Shown in pieces: positions 10,020 to 21,144 of a stretch of 64,000 nt of DNA; positions within the stretch are counted from its first letter, which is position 1; each line of letters begins with the position of its first letter. The notes below the pieces were generated by a model. The model ran no database searches. It was not told the DNA's origin and saw only the letters and a program-made list of their open reading frames with translations. Source of the DNA: Hypsibius dujardini (lineage: Eukaryota > Tardigrada > Eutardigrada > Parachela > Hypsibiidae). The stretch spans positions 29,675 to 93,674 of the forward strand of contig LRSR01003898.1 of the NCBI GenBank assembly GCA_001579985.1, written 5' to 3'. A program made the translations under genes and the position numbers.

Positions 10020-13000
10020 ATGAATGACCTTTTCGGCATTTCAGCGGTAACATCACTCAGCCATCCAACGAGTAAGTCTAAAGAAGCGATCAGAGCGATA
10101 AATTGCAAAATATATCGGTTGTCGCTTAATAGAGAAATTCAAAAGAAATTTATCCAATGGATCAATGAAGAGTACAACGGTATGGCGGAATCACTATTGT
10201 CGCAGATGGCTCACGCCGTCTGGCGCTTTGAGACCAACGTCAGCAACATCAATGAAAACGCCATGGTGAAAAGAGATTTCCATTCTATAGTATATGCGTA
10301 TTTTCTTCAAGTCTGTGTCTGTGTCTGTGTCTGTGTCTGTGTCTGTGTCTGTGTCTGTGTCTGTGTCTATGTCTGTGTCTGTGTTTGTATCTGTGTCTGT
10401 GTCCGCGTCTGTGTCTGTGTCTATGTCCATTTTCCACTGTCAGTCAATGTATGGTACTCGAATCGTTCTCTTACCTCTCGGCGTCTTTTATTTTAGATTG
10501 ACATGATGTCAGTAAAAACGAATTTCACCTACAATGTCGGTCAGGGTATTCGAAGCTACAAACCGGAAGCCATCACAAACTCCACGTACATCCGTCTTTA
10601 CCGCAAATTGAGTAACAGCGGAGACGGCGCACTGCTGGGCGAAAAGCGGGAGAATTTCACCAAGATTAAAGCGGATATGGAGCGCATATACGCAGCAGGA
10701 GTCGTTTGTGGGGATGTCTCAATTTCCGTTGCTGACATGGCTAACTGTACCATCAAGTGGACGCTCTCGCCGAACATCACACGACAACTGGCGACATCGC
10801 GGAACTCGACCCTGCTGCTGCATATCTGGAAGTCTTGGAGGGACTCGACGGGCAAGAGGATGAGGCCGTTATTTCTGGAGTACTTGAAACTCAAAAACGA
10901 ATCGGCAATCGCTGACGGTGAGGCTTGTATTGTAATTAGCCGTACAATTGAAGGCTGGCATGTTTAAGAAAGTGACTTCCAAAGGTTATGTATGATTACG
11001 GGGATGGTATTGAAGACCCCTTTTCTCGTGGTCCAATCGTCCAGAGGTTTGTCTACCGTATCCCGTGTCTGCGTTTGTATCTGTGTCTGTGGCTGTGAAA
11101 AACATCCGGCTTTTGAGCCATTTGTCCGATCTCCAGTTAGAACGTTCGGCCTGGTATCAATCCGTTTAATGTCTGTCTATTTACAGCATTCCCCCAGGTC
11201 TTACAAACCTTAGCCTTCCATTCGTCCAGTGTGCGATCACTCTTACCGTCTCCATGTGTCCGTCTGTCCGTTAACTAGATTTCCAATTTGTCCTTCACTC
11301 TGTCGGTCATGCGGATTAACGCTCCGCCCAGCCTTCCCGCTATTCATCAGTCCATCCGTCATCCAATGTGTTTTCCAACCTCCAACACCACCAGTTTTGT
11401 TTGCTAGCACAGCGTCCTGCTTTCCATCCTTCGGTTTGCCCTTCCTAATTTGCGTCACTTCTTCCGTCATATCAAGCTTTTTCGGCATCCTCCAATCCAT
11501 CTGACCGAAGCCGTCATTCGACCATTCACCCGATTGACCTTCCGTTTATCCACCCCTTTTTCGGTCTTCCCTCACTCCAGTTAGCGTATTACCGTATCGT
11601 TTTTGTTTGCAACACTCCGTCAGGTGTCTAGCAATACATCAAGCCGCCCATCGTTCCGTCCGGCTTCCAAACAAACCTTCGATTTATCTTCTCATTGATG
11701 TAGTCTTCATTCGTCCGTCAGGTCTATCCCCAATCGCTTTGATTTTGATTAATTTGTCTGGCCTCTCCGTCGCCCTCACTCCGTCCGATCTTCCTCACTA
11801 TGAATCTTTCTTGCTGAGAAAGTATTTCAGATGCCGAATTCAAACTGACTCCACTTAAAATGTTATTAATAGAGTTAACTTTTGAGAGGGGACTGTGTCA
11901 GAAATTATGAAACGAAATCTTTTCTGAAAATCGACGTTTCTACAGTCAAAATCAGAGAATCCTTTGTTTTTCCAACTTTGAAATTTTGCCAAAAAAAAGT
12001 TATTGGGACGACTACGGCCGATCCCACGTCGGTCCTACTCCTAAGTTCTAACTCATAATGATCAAAGTTTTGGTTTTACAGTTTATATGAATTCACGTTT
12101 TTTTGTTTCCTTTTCGTCGATTTCAGGCTACCCGGATGTGGGCTTGTCGTGGCGGGAACGGTACATCGAGCCGAGCTACAACTACTCCGACATCGATTTC
12201 ATGCAGGAAGTGAAGGAGCTGTGGAACAAAACCTTACCGCTCTACGTCAATCTGCACGGCTACGTGCGTCGAAAGCTCATCAAACAGTATCCCGAGGCCA
12301 AAATCAATCCAGCCGGCGGTATTCCAGCTCATTTACTAGGTAGCCCTTCACTCCGTAAAGACTCTTTAATCACACAATTACTAATCAATTACGAAACTTT
12401 CACAGGCAGTTTGTGGTCCTACAATTGGCAGAATCTCCTCAACTTCACCTGGCCTTACCCGAAAAAGCCCCTTCTCGACCCGACTGCAGCCATGGTCAAA
12501 CAGAATTGGACTGTCGAAAAGATCTTCCGAACTACCGATAAGTTTTTCAAAGGGATTGGCTTGACGCCCGCTCCGCCGTCGTTCTGGGAGAAATCCATGC
12601 TGACCAAACCGAAGGACCGTCCGGTGATGTGCCAGCCCGAGACCATCGACTTTTACAACCACAAAGATTGGCGGTACTGCAACCTTGACAACGCGTTTTT
12701 TCTTAAACTTAAGACTTCTTTTTGGACCTCGGTTTGAGATTTTTTTGCGGAAATGTTTAGAATGGCCAAAAGTGAAATCAAAGAATTAATTTCTTTTTTT
12801 TCTCGACTAAATTTTAGCCGGCTCAGGATATTCGAAAACGTTTTGGTTTGGTGTTTTTTTCCTACTTTTAAAACTTTGGTTGGTTTTTTTGTACTTCTAA
12901 AACTTTAGTTTAGGTTATCGAAATTAGTTAACGAATTTTAATTTTCCAACTTAAATCTTTTGTGAATAGCAATATTAGTTAATTTGTTTTTAACAAAAGA

Positions 13001-15544
13001 TGAAATTAAAAAAGAAATCATTGACGTTTTTAATTTAATTGTACTGACGCCTGAGATCTTTACCAAGTTAAAAACGTCCTCTCCTGTCTCTACGCAGGAT
13101 TAAGATGTGCGCTGACGTCACACACGAGGATCTTATCTCCGCCCACCAGTATGTGTGTTCATTCGCTTTAATCATCGAATGAAAATTACTCATCGTCTGA
13201 CATTTTTAGGCAAATGGGAGCTCTTCAGTAAGTTGGCAAAGAGCGATTCATTGATTGAAGTATTGACTGGACAATCATAACTGCTTCGGGTTAAATTTAG
13301 GTACCAAATTCAATATCAGGATCAGTACGTGCCGTTTCGAGAGGGTGCCAATCCGGGATTCATGGAAGCGAGTAGGTCCCACCCATCGAAACCTTCACAG
13401 AATTTCCTAGATTTCAATGTGCGCTTTACCGAATTTCCTAACCAGAAAACCGTTTGACTTCGCAGTCGGAAACACCTTAGCGCTCAGTGTTTCCACTCAA
13501 AGCCACATGCGTCGGCTGGGACTGGCGGGAAAGGCCACAAGTTTCAATGAAGATATCTGTAAGAAATTGAGTTAAAAAAGCATTGAAAAAACACACACAA
13601 AAAGCATCGAAAAAACAAACAAGCAATAAAATAAAATAATAATGGACGATTAAAAATGGAATTTCGGCTTAATAGTTCGCAACATCAACTTCCTCTACTC
13701 GGTGGCGTTGGACAAAGTGGTGCACCTACCCTTCTCCTACCTGATGGATAAGTACCGCTACGACGTGTTTGATGGGAAGGTCCCGATTGAAAAACTGAAC
13801 GCCAAGTGGTGGGAAGCAGTGTAAGTAAATTTCACATGCGCAGTAGCAGCTGAAAAGCAATTCAAGTCGAGAATTGTCTTTTATTGACAGGAAAAAATTC
13901 CAAGGCATTTGTTCACCGTTACCGCGGACAGAGGAGGACTTTGACGCCGGTGCAAAATTCCACATCCCTGCTGACCAGCCATACATCAAGTGCGTACGCT
14001 AACATCAAACTCTTATCAATCCAAATATAATTTACCCACAAATAAATTAAAAACTATTATAATTTACATTTCCTTTATAATTGACTAGCAAATCCAGACA
14101 AATATAATTTACTCACAAATAAAATGAAAACTATTATAATTTACATTTCCTTTATAACTAATTAATTAATCCAAACAAATATAATTTACTCACAAATAAA
14201 TTAAAAACTATTATAATTTACATTTGCCTTATTAATTAATTAATTAATCCAGACAGCAAATATTCGTTTTTATGTTGTTTAGGTACTTTGTAGCGGGAAT
14301 CCTGCAATTCCAAATTCACAAGGCGCTCTGCACAGCGGCTGGCCACGCGGGGCCGCTGTCTGAGTGCGACATTGATGGGTCCGCGGCAGCTGGAAAGCTC
14401 CTCGAGTAAGTTCCCCAAAGCTCCGAATGCGGCGTGAGCCTTAATGACCCTTTCGTGTTGCTTGTAGGGACGTCATGGAACTAGGCTCATCCGTGCCTTG
14501 GCAGGCGGCGTTGGAGAAACTCACAGGGAGCACACGGATGGATGCCGGACCGATGTTGGAGTATTTTGAACCGTTGTCCGACTGGCTGGACCAGGACAAC
14601 GCGCAATGGGGCACCACTCTCGGCTGGGGACTTGGTTCCGGTAAATTAATTCAACTCAAAAATTTAGGTTTAATTTTAAAGAAACATCAAAACTTGACAA
14701 AGTTTGGAAGCGCACTGAAATGAGTTCTTGACGGTTTGCTATGTCGCTTCAAATGGCCGAAACACCAGACAATCTTGCTTGATCACTTCGACAAACGTGA
14801 AAAACGGTTTATTTATAGTTTTTGCCACAAATTTGTTTTAAAATCCGAACACCATAACACATCGAACAAAGCAAATTTTTCGAAATGAACGAGAAACTTA
14901 ACCTTTGTTTTGAATTTTGCGCTACTAGGCCTAATCTTAAAAAAAGAAGTCATACAAAAAACAAGCGCTCTACTAATAATTTAAACTTCAACATTTTCTC
15001 TCGATTTGTTGCCTTCAAATTTTAAAACTTTTATCCGTAACAGTAAAAAAATAAAGGCTTGGTTGTTTGTAAACCGAATTACAACAGTTAAGACAAGACA
15101 AAAATATGATTTCGGTACATACGTACCTAGGGTATATTCTAGTGCTCTTGCAACATTCATCCTATAAAGTTTACCGTCGCATTTACAGACACAGTCTGCG
15201 GACAGGGCGGAGAGGCCGACATATCGGCGAAGCCAGACAAGCCAGAACCGGCTGGACCAACCAAGCCTGATGGACCGGGTCCCGGAAAGCCAGACAATCA
15301 TGGCCCACCTAAGCCCGGTGGTAACGGAGACAAGCCACACAATGCCGCAGAGGAAATCCACGAAGTCAAACCCGGCACAGACGCACCTAAACCGGCTCCG
15401 GAAAAGCCCATTGCTAACGGTCTAGGCAAGCAGAACGGTCCGGCAGGCAAACCGCATGACGCAGCAGCGGAAGTGCATGAAGTGAAACCCGGCCCGGACG
15501 GACCGGCTTCCCGTCCAGTCCATGCGCACCGCCCCCGCGGCTAG
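10020..15544 (+). CDS. ACE-family (peptidase M2) homologue without zinc ligands
   Basis: Exons 10020-10265, 10497-10917, 12127-12339, 12406-12673, 13098-13148, 13210-13227, 13301-13371, 13466-13558, 13676-13820, 13891-13989, 14283-14405, 14468-14640 and 15189-15544 join in phase to 758 codons. Family landmarks run in order: [36 protein letters not shown] and PLSECDI. The metal site HEMGH reads QQMGA (about residues 400-404), the His of CHASAW is Gln (370) and the Asp of EAIGD is Asn. The third-ligand Glu is kept (428), as are the Lys and His of KFHIP and both tyrosines of PYIxY. It should be unable to hydrolyse peptides, like nematode ACN-1. The last exon adds a Pro/Gly/Lys-rich tail with two HEVKPG repeats and no membrane anchor, so the protein is probably secreted. 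The start is uncertain: the frame from 10020 lacks a signal peptide. Confidence 0.85.
10311..10430 (+). repeat. TGTGTC microsatellite in intron 1 of the ACE-like gene
   Basis: About 20 hexanucleotide units with a few substitutions toward the 3' end lie 45 bases after the donor GTGAAA. The orientation relative to transcription is the same as in the two upstream paralogues. Confidence 0.9.
11220..11800 (+). repeat. pyrimidine-rich degenerate TCCGTC tract in intron 2
   Basis: The long second intron of the ACE-like gene (10918-12126) contains several hundred bases enriched in degenerate CCGTC/TCCGT words. Similar tracts occur near 20950-21050 and, in the opposite orientation, inside the duplicated elements at 28255 and 44521. 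Open frames here come from composition, not coding. Confidence 0.5.
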
Positions 15545-15687
15545 CCACACGGTTGCCGTTACCATCGAAACCCGCGAAATAAGAAATATGAAAAGTTTGG
15601 CTTACCCTTCTGAAAAACACTATTCGAAATACGGTTACGATCGATAGCGGTTACATTTACTATATTAAATACCGTTTCATATTGCTT

Positions 15688-15693
15688 AATAAA
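15688..15693 (+). terminator. possible polyadenylation signal AATAAA
   Basis: A canonical AATAAA lies about 145 bases after the stop codon of the ACE-like gene. No other evidence for the cleavage site. Confidence 0.35.
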
Positions 15694-16527
15694 GCAGTTT
15701 GTAACCCTATTTAGTCCCTGGAACAAAAGGGTGACCAAACGGAGCACCATTTATGGCACCAATTTTATTGAGACTTATACGTTTTCCATAGTTAGTTTAA
15801 AAAGCCTGGAATGAAGAAAAACTGGTTGATTTTAATAGTTTTGTTAAGCAGAGAGTTTGAGTTTCAAAATGCTTAGTGTTGATAAGGGACGAGTACCGTA
15901 TCGTGCCACTTAACCATTGGTCAGTCGTTTTGGTTGTCAAAGTATCTTTCTTACTGTTAATTTCATTGCTCCAATAATTGTGACTCCCTGTTAGCTCAGC
16001 AGTATGAATTGTCTTTCGAAATTCGTCGGAATTCGTAGTTCGAAACTGAATAAAATCTTGAAGACACATCATACACCAGATCCAATCACCTTAATCTCGA
16101 AAAGAATTATCAAATACCAAAAGAAGCTTCATCCACGCTTCACAAGAAAATGCGCATGAATTACTTTTTCAAATCGTTTTGTGGTGATCAAATGGATTAT
16201 TTCCCTATAAAAATATATGATTCCTTGCAACTATTGACGGTGTATCCTGAAAATGAAAAGTCAATGACAATGTCATTTCAATTTGAGAAGTTTATTCGCA
16301 GAAAACAGTAAGGAAACAAAATGAAGGATATATGCAATGAAACAGCATCCACGATTTGCTGCCGAAATCGCAAAAATACATGCTCAGATGCTGGTATTTC
16401 AAAAAATGATTACTTCAAATGCCGCTAATTAAAGCGATCAATTAGGAACAAAGGAGGTCTGGCTTCCCAAATTGCGTTAACCCGAAATCGAGCTCGATTT
16501 CAGCAGAAATGCCCTACAGTGAAAGTT

Positions 16528-16641
16528 CTCATATTCTAACAGTCACGTGGTTTTATTTCTACTTTGCATGCCCTCTCGGCTCAGTGTGGTTTCCATAGCA
16601 ACAGAATAGAAATCAACACCGTGATGTTGTTAGAATATGAG
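16528..16641. mobile_element. 114-bp MITE-like element, ends CTCATATTCTAACA
   Basis: The element starts with CTCATATTCTAACA and ends with TGTTAGAATATGAG, perfect 14-bp inverted repeats that extend imperfectly inward through a TTATTTCTA-like block. A second partial right end (TGTTAGAATATGAG) follows about 65 bases downstream, ending near 16707, after a TTACTG repeat. No coding capacity. Confidence 0.6.
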
Positions 16642-17192
16642 AATCTGTATCAATATGTTACTGTCACTGTTACTGTTACTGTTACCGTGATGTTGTTAGA
16701 ATATGAGGACTGTTACTGTAGTATATAAATTCACTCAAAATTGCAGACGAGCTGCAGGCCAGATGCCTTACTCCCTTGCTCATCCGACAGGGTCCAGTAC
16801 TAACATTTCTTCAACATTTATTCAGACCACTGCTTTGTTGTTATGTACCCGTGCCGCTTGACATTCTATACTCGCCTCGACGATACTGCTAGGACTATTG
16901 CATCAAAACAAAGAACAGCAATAGAATTTTAACGGTAAGCTTCAATTTAGTTTATTTGTGTGGAAATCTTAAGGCTCAATCTGATGAAACTGCGTTGATA
17001 ATCAACAAACAAGGCTGACACATATCCTGGGATCGTGTATGACGTAAGATATAAGATGAGTCTCCACTCGACGGAACCCGAATTTCCCTCACTACTGCTT
17101 ACTCACACGCTAGAAAGTGGAAAACTTCTTTCACCAGCACGTACGTAGCCACCATTTTCCACGAACGCCAGGCGCAACAGAACTCGTCAACG

Positions 17193-17207
17193 GCATAAAT
17201 ATCGACC
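17193..17207 (+). promoter_or_regulatory. TATA-like box of DUF4419 gene 1 (type 1 promoter)
   Basis: GCATAAATATCGACC lies about 115 bases before the ATG. The same 15-mer is present at a similar distance before the copies at 23374 and 58016, with conserved flanks on both sides, so it is a good candidate for the core promoter. Confidence 0.5.
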
Positions 17208-17319
17208 TTCTTAACGTTTGCGCAGCAGCGCAAGCCACAACAACTATTTTCTTCGTCTGCTTAGTATTAGTAATTCATACCGACAAAATCCGACAGCCTT
17301 CCCTAGTTCTTCCCATAAA

Positions 17320-18842
17320 ATGCCTGTGACTTTCTACCCTTCAACCCAACCCCTCTCTCCGGTGGCGGAGTACCGTGTCCAGTATCAAAACACCTACGAA
17401 CCTCGAACGATTCTAAACGGAGCAACCGGACACGAAATCTCCCAAACATGTAAAGACATTTTTCAGTCTTCCTTTGGCGACAACAATACCCGTTCCGTCA
17501 TTCCATCAAACAACGGATTCGTCTACGCTTCCATTAAAGCCTACAACAATCACCATAAATTAGTCCTTCGCCCTGACGATGTCTGGATCACCATCCTCAC
17601 GCAGTTAAGCCTGTACGTCAACGCTCACGCCGAGGAGCTCCGTCATCTCTTCGTCACACATCAAGGCAAAAAGGAACTGGAAGTGACCGCTACCGGAAGT
17701 CGCTACACCGTCGATTTCGGAAATTTGGCCGAACAAATGGGCCATCTGATCCAGAAGAATGTCATCGACCCATCGTTGCGCAAATGGATCATTCCCGATT
17801 TCACCACGACCACGTCCAACGACAGGATCGTCTCTTCCGTAATTATGATGGCAACCTTGAAAGCCTACTTCTCGTACGGCATGAGTCTGTCGTGCGGTCT
17901 ACCTGAAGTGACGCTTCTAGGTATTTGTAATTTTGTTTTAAAAATGTTTTTGAAGTTAATAAATATAAACACTTAAAATGTGAATTTGCCACTAATCGTA
18001 AGTTGAATAAAGCATTTCACTTTAGTTAAATGACAAGGCTTGTTTTCAGCAGGTAGAAAAGTATTTTAAACTCGATTAAGTAACTTAACAGGGAAAGAGA
18101 ATTGTCGGATATTTCCATAAAATTAGACTCTGAAATATCGATTTGTATTTAGCTTTAATTAAAGAATAGAAAACTCATTTATAATGCAGAAGGCTCTCTT
18201 GACAATTCCAAGTACTTTTACGATTAATAAACGACTCTGCTTCTAGGCGAGCGCGAGGACTGGCAAAAACTGCTGACACGTCTCGACAAGCTTCCGTCGT
18301 TTGGAAATGAAACTTCACAATGGGCGAAATTGCTGAAACCGGTTTTGACGCGGTTTGTTTCGGCGTTCGACCAGCCGGACTCGAAGGAAAATAAAGATTT
18401 CTGGCAGACAATTGTGCACTACAAAGTCGGGGGAAGTGGGCCGGACTACCTGTCGGGCTGGATCACCGCCTTCTGCTTTTTCTCCGACGAAGGGAAGGTG
18501 CTGTATCGGAAGACAGAATGGAGTAATGATTCCGACGAGTTTGAGTACATCGGAAGCGGAAGTGATGCTCCGAAGAAGGGTAAGAAGTTGGGTTTCCAGT
18601 TGGACGGGGTGAAGTTTCATCGGCTGGACACGGACGACATCCCCTCGGCATACGCGCAGGTCGACGTGAAGCTCAACGACAATGGGCAGAAATTCAACAC
18701 TATGATGGTGGCTGGAATAGTGGGATACCGAGTTTCGGATAGTGAGAAGACAGCAAACGGGCATGATGGGAAAAACGATTCGTTGCAGCCGGTCGCGGGC
18801 TGGTGGATCTGCGACAAAGCCGAGGTGCCGCCGCAAAACTAG
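17320..18842 (+). CDS. DUF4419 domain protein, copy 1 (intact)
   Basis: Exons 17320-17920 and 18247-18842 give 398 residues. The ATG at 17320 is preferred over upstream in-frame codons because it is the conserved MPVTF start of all copies. The fold is recognisable as DUF4419: RPDDVWITILTQ (about 83-94), SRYTVDFGNLAEQMG, NDRIVSSVIMMATLKAYF, the splice junction at LLG|EREDW, then YLSGWITAFCFF and a C-terminal GWW motif. DUF4419 proteins are best known from fungi and have no established function. No signal peptide or membrane helix is visible, so it is probably cytosolic. Donor and acceptor are both preceded by CTTCTAG. This copy has a roughly 20-residue loop (EFEYIGSGSDAPKKGKK) that copy 2 lacks. 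Confidence 0.85.
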
Positions 18843-19721
18843 AACAGCTAGCTTTATTTAACATTTTCTTTCGTAAAATCTAGCTTTATACACCTGTCGC
18901 AAAAATCTTCAACTAACCAAGTTAAAGCCATTTGTTTCCCAGTCCCAGCAAAAGCGGATTGTCCAAGTTTGAACCAATTTCGGCCTTCGCGTATCGCTGC
19001 TTTTGGCGCTTCGTCGATCTGTTGACTGTGCTCAAAATCAAAGCACATTTTTTGCTCTGCTCTATTGACGAAATGACTGTGTTTGCGCAATAACAAGCGG
19101 AACGAGATATCTCCTCCAGATTTCCCTGAATTGTTTTTTTGCAAATATTGAACATAATATGAAAAGTTTAGAAAAGTATTTCAGCGGCCCTCGAGATTTC
19201 GTATAGGCAAGAACAAAATCGAAAGCTGCCAGATCTCTCTAACGGATTTACCATACGATTCAAAGATTGATTGATTGATTGATCGATTGACTCTATTGGT
19301 AAGGTTTGTTTTATTTTTTACATCCTTACCTGCTTGCAACGAACGTACATCTTTTCACACCTGAGCAAATTTTTTTTAAATTTGGCGCTACTGCTTTTGG
19401 AGCTTCGTTGATCTGTTGATTGAGCTCAACGTTTATTTTCACTGTTTTCCTGCTTGATTGGGGATTTCCATTTGGTATTTGGCCATCAACCAAGACCAGG
19501 AAAGTCAAATAAAGTCCGTGAAGCTTACAGATTGCAGATAGAAGAGAACTTCATTTATGAGAGCATGACGTGGGAATTTCCTTGCCGTAAAAAAATACGG
19601 AATTTAAAGAATCGAAATAGTTTGGGAGCTAATCAAGAACTTGCTCAAGCCCAGAAAGATAGAGGACGTCAACGAGATTGAGGGTTAGATGCGAGAAATT
19701 GGACGAAATTGTGACACCGGA
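18843..19721. other. 3' flank of DUF4419 copy 1, duplicated after copy 2
   Basis: The flank is closely similar to 24687-25205 after copy 2 (for example GAACAGCTAGCTTT and the poly-T region), showing that the duplicated block extends past the gene. Short GATTGATT repeats occur at 19264. No gene is seen. The homology is interrupted by the solo LTR at 19722. Confidence 0.6.
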
Positions 19722-20007
19722 TGTTAGGTCTACCAACCGTCAGTTGGATAGTTAACAAGTTTATTAGACTGATAGTAAAGACCGTTAGAGAAATAAACTG
19801 GAAGAAAGGAAAGAAGAAGTAGAACTGACTGTAGAAATAATAAAACACATTATTATATAGTAAAGTTTTAACTATAGAAATGAAGGTAAATGGCACATAC
19901 ATCAGAATAGGGTTAATAGAGTGGACAGAGTTACAAACTAAGTATGATACTCCTGAGTTAAAGAACTATCATGATTGGATATGGGGACTTGTTGGGCGTG
20001 TCCAACA
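19722..20007. mobile_element. solo LTR, family 1 (286 bp)
   Basis: The element starts TGTTAGGTC and ends GTCCAACA, flanked by a perfect 4-bp target duplication CGGA (19718-19721 and 20008-20011). The unoccupied site survives in the paralogous flank near 25205 (GACACCGGAGCTTCG), which proves insertion. It carries no coding sequence. It is almost identical to the copy at 49452. TG...CA ends and a 4-bp duplication fit an LTR retrotransposon, possibly gypsy-like. Confidence 0.85.
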
Positions 20008-20011
20008 CGGA

Positions 20012-21139
20012 GTTCTGCAAAACGCTCTAAATATGAAATTCTGGCGCGTCTGGTGGAGTAGACCAAAAACGATGATGCACGTTTTCAGCTTCTGTAGTTT
20101 AATTGTCAAAATTATTAAGGTAACAGCTGCGAGCATTTAGTTTCATTCAGGAAGTCCGGAGTTAATAAAAGGCTCGACTGGGAAACAGTTCAGACGAAAT
20201 TCAGATTTTTCAAAGACCGACGCTGTTTCTCCAGTTGGAAAACACAGATCAACTACGATGGTTCACGAAATGATAAGCTCGCAAAGATCTGGAAGGCAAA
20301 ACTGGTTAATTATCGAAAAACCAAACTGCAGCGGAACGTTGTTTGCATACTTAACAATGGATTGATTGATTGGATTGGACTGTTGCATTTGAATAGATTT
20401 ACTGTACTACACCGCGTAGGAGGTTCATTTTGAATTAATGCACCTGCGCACCCGCTGGGTTAATTTCAGTTTTGTAGAGAAATGAACCTCGCATCCGGTA
20501 CATACATTGTATAATTGTGTCAATCTGCCAATTTTTTATGATCTCTGCCATAAATTAGTTCTTTAATCCAATTATGTTTTCGGTGTGCAGGTTGCTAATC
20601 TACGACATCGATTTACGTCGGTTTGCCTTGAAGGCAAACAAATCTGCTAGACTGGAAGGTTTTAAAGCTTCTCTACGTTGGGTCCAGAGTTGCAAAAGAG
20701 CAAACCGAATCGTTTATTATTATAATATCTTTATTATAATAACTTTGTCTTGTTTCATAAACAGGAATCAAACAAGTTGAGTCAAAAATGCAGTCGGCGA
20801 ACGCGATGACCCACTCATACACTATTCAACCGGTTCTGTCGGCAGTGGGTGTTTTGTCTCCGAAGATGCTGGTCGTCATTCAAGAGCAGAGCAGCGCATT
20901 TGGCCCCATTATAAAAAAGAATTTGCCAAAGTAAGAACGCGATAATCTCCCCGTCCGTTCGTTCGTCCGTCCGTCTGATTGTTGGTCCGTCTATCCATCC
21001 CTCTGTTTCTCCGTCCCTTCGTCTCTCCATTCGTTCGACTGTCCGTCCGTGTAAGCTTTGTTTCTTTTTATAGTCGTGTCCTTAAGTCAGGCTTTCTATC
21101 TTCCTTTATTTTGTCTCATAATGAGTAGTTTGTTTTCAG
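20012..21139. other. intergenic, no gene seen
   Basis: The continuation of the duplicated 3' flank ends near 20140. The rest is AT-rich with a TCCGTCCG tract at about 20950-21050. No coding frame is convincing. Confidence 0.4.
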
Positions 21140-21144
21140 GTCAC

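Larger units (their letters stand above)
15545..17192. other. spacer between the ACE-like gene and the first DUF4419 gene
   Basis: Contains the 3' UTR of the ACE-like gene, a small MITE (16528-16641) and, from about 16740, sequence homologous to 57415-57600 that belongs to the duplicated ACE-to-DUF4419 block. No further gene is seen. Confidence 0.5.

Noticed and set aside
11229-11858. Open frames in the Pro/Ser-rich CCGTC tract
   Set aside because: They arise from pyrimidine-rich low-complexity sequence inside ACE intron 2.
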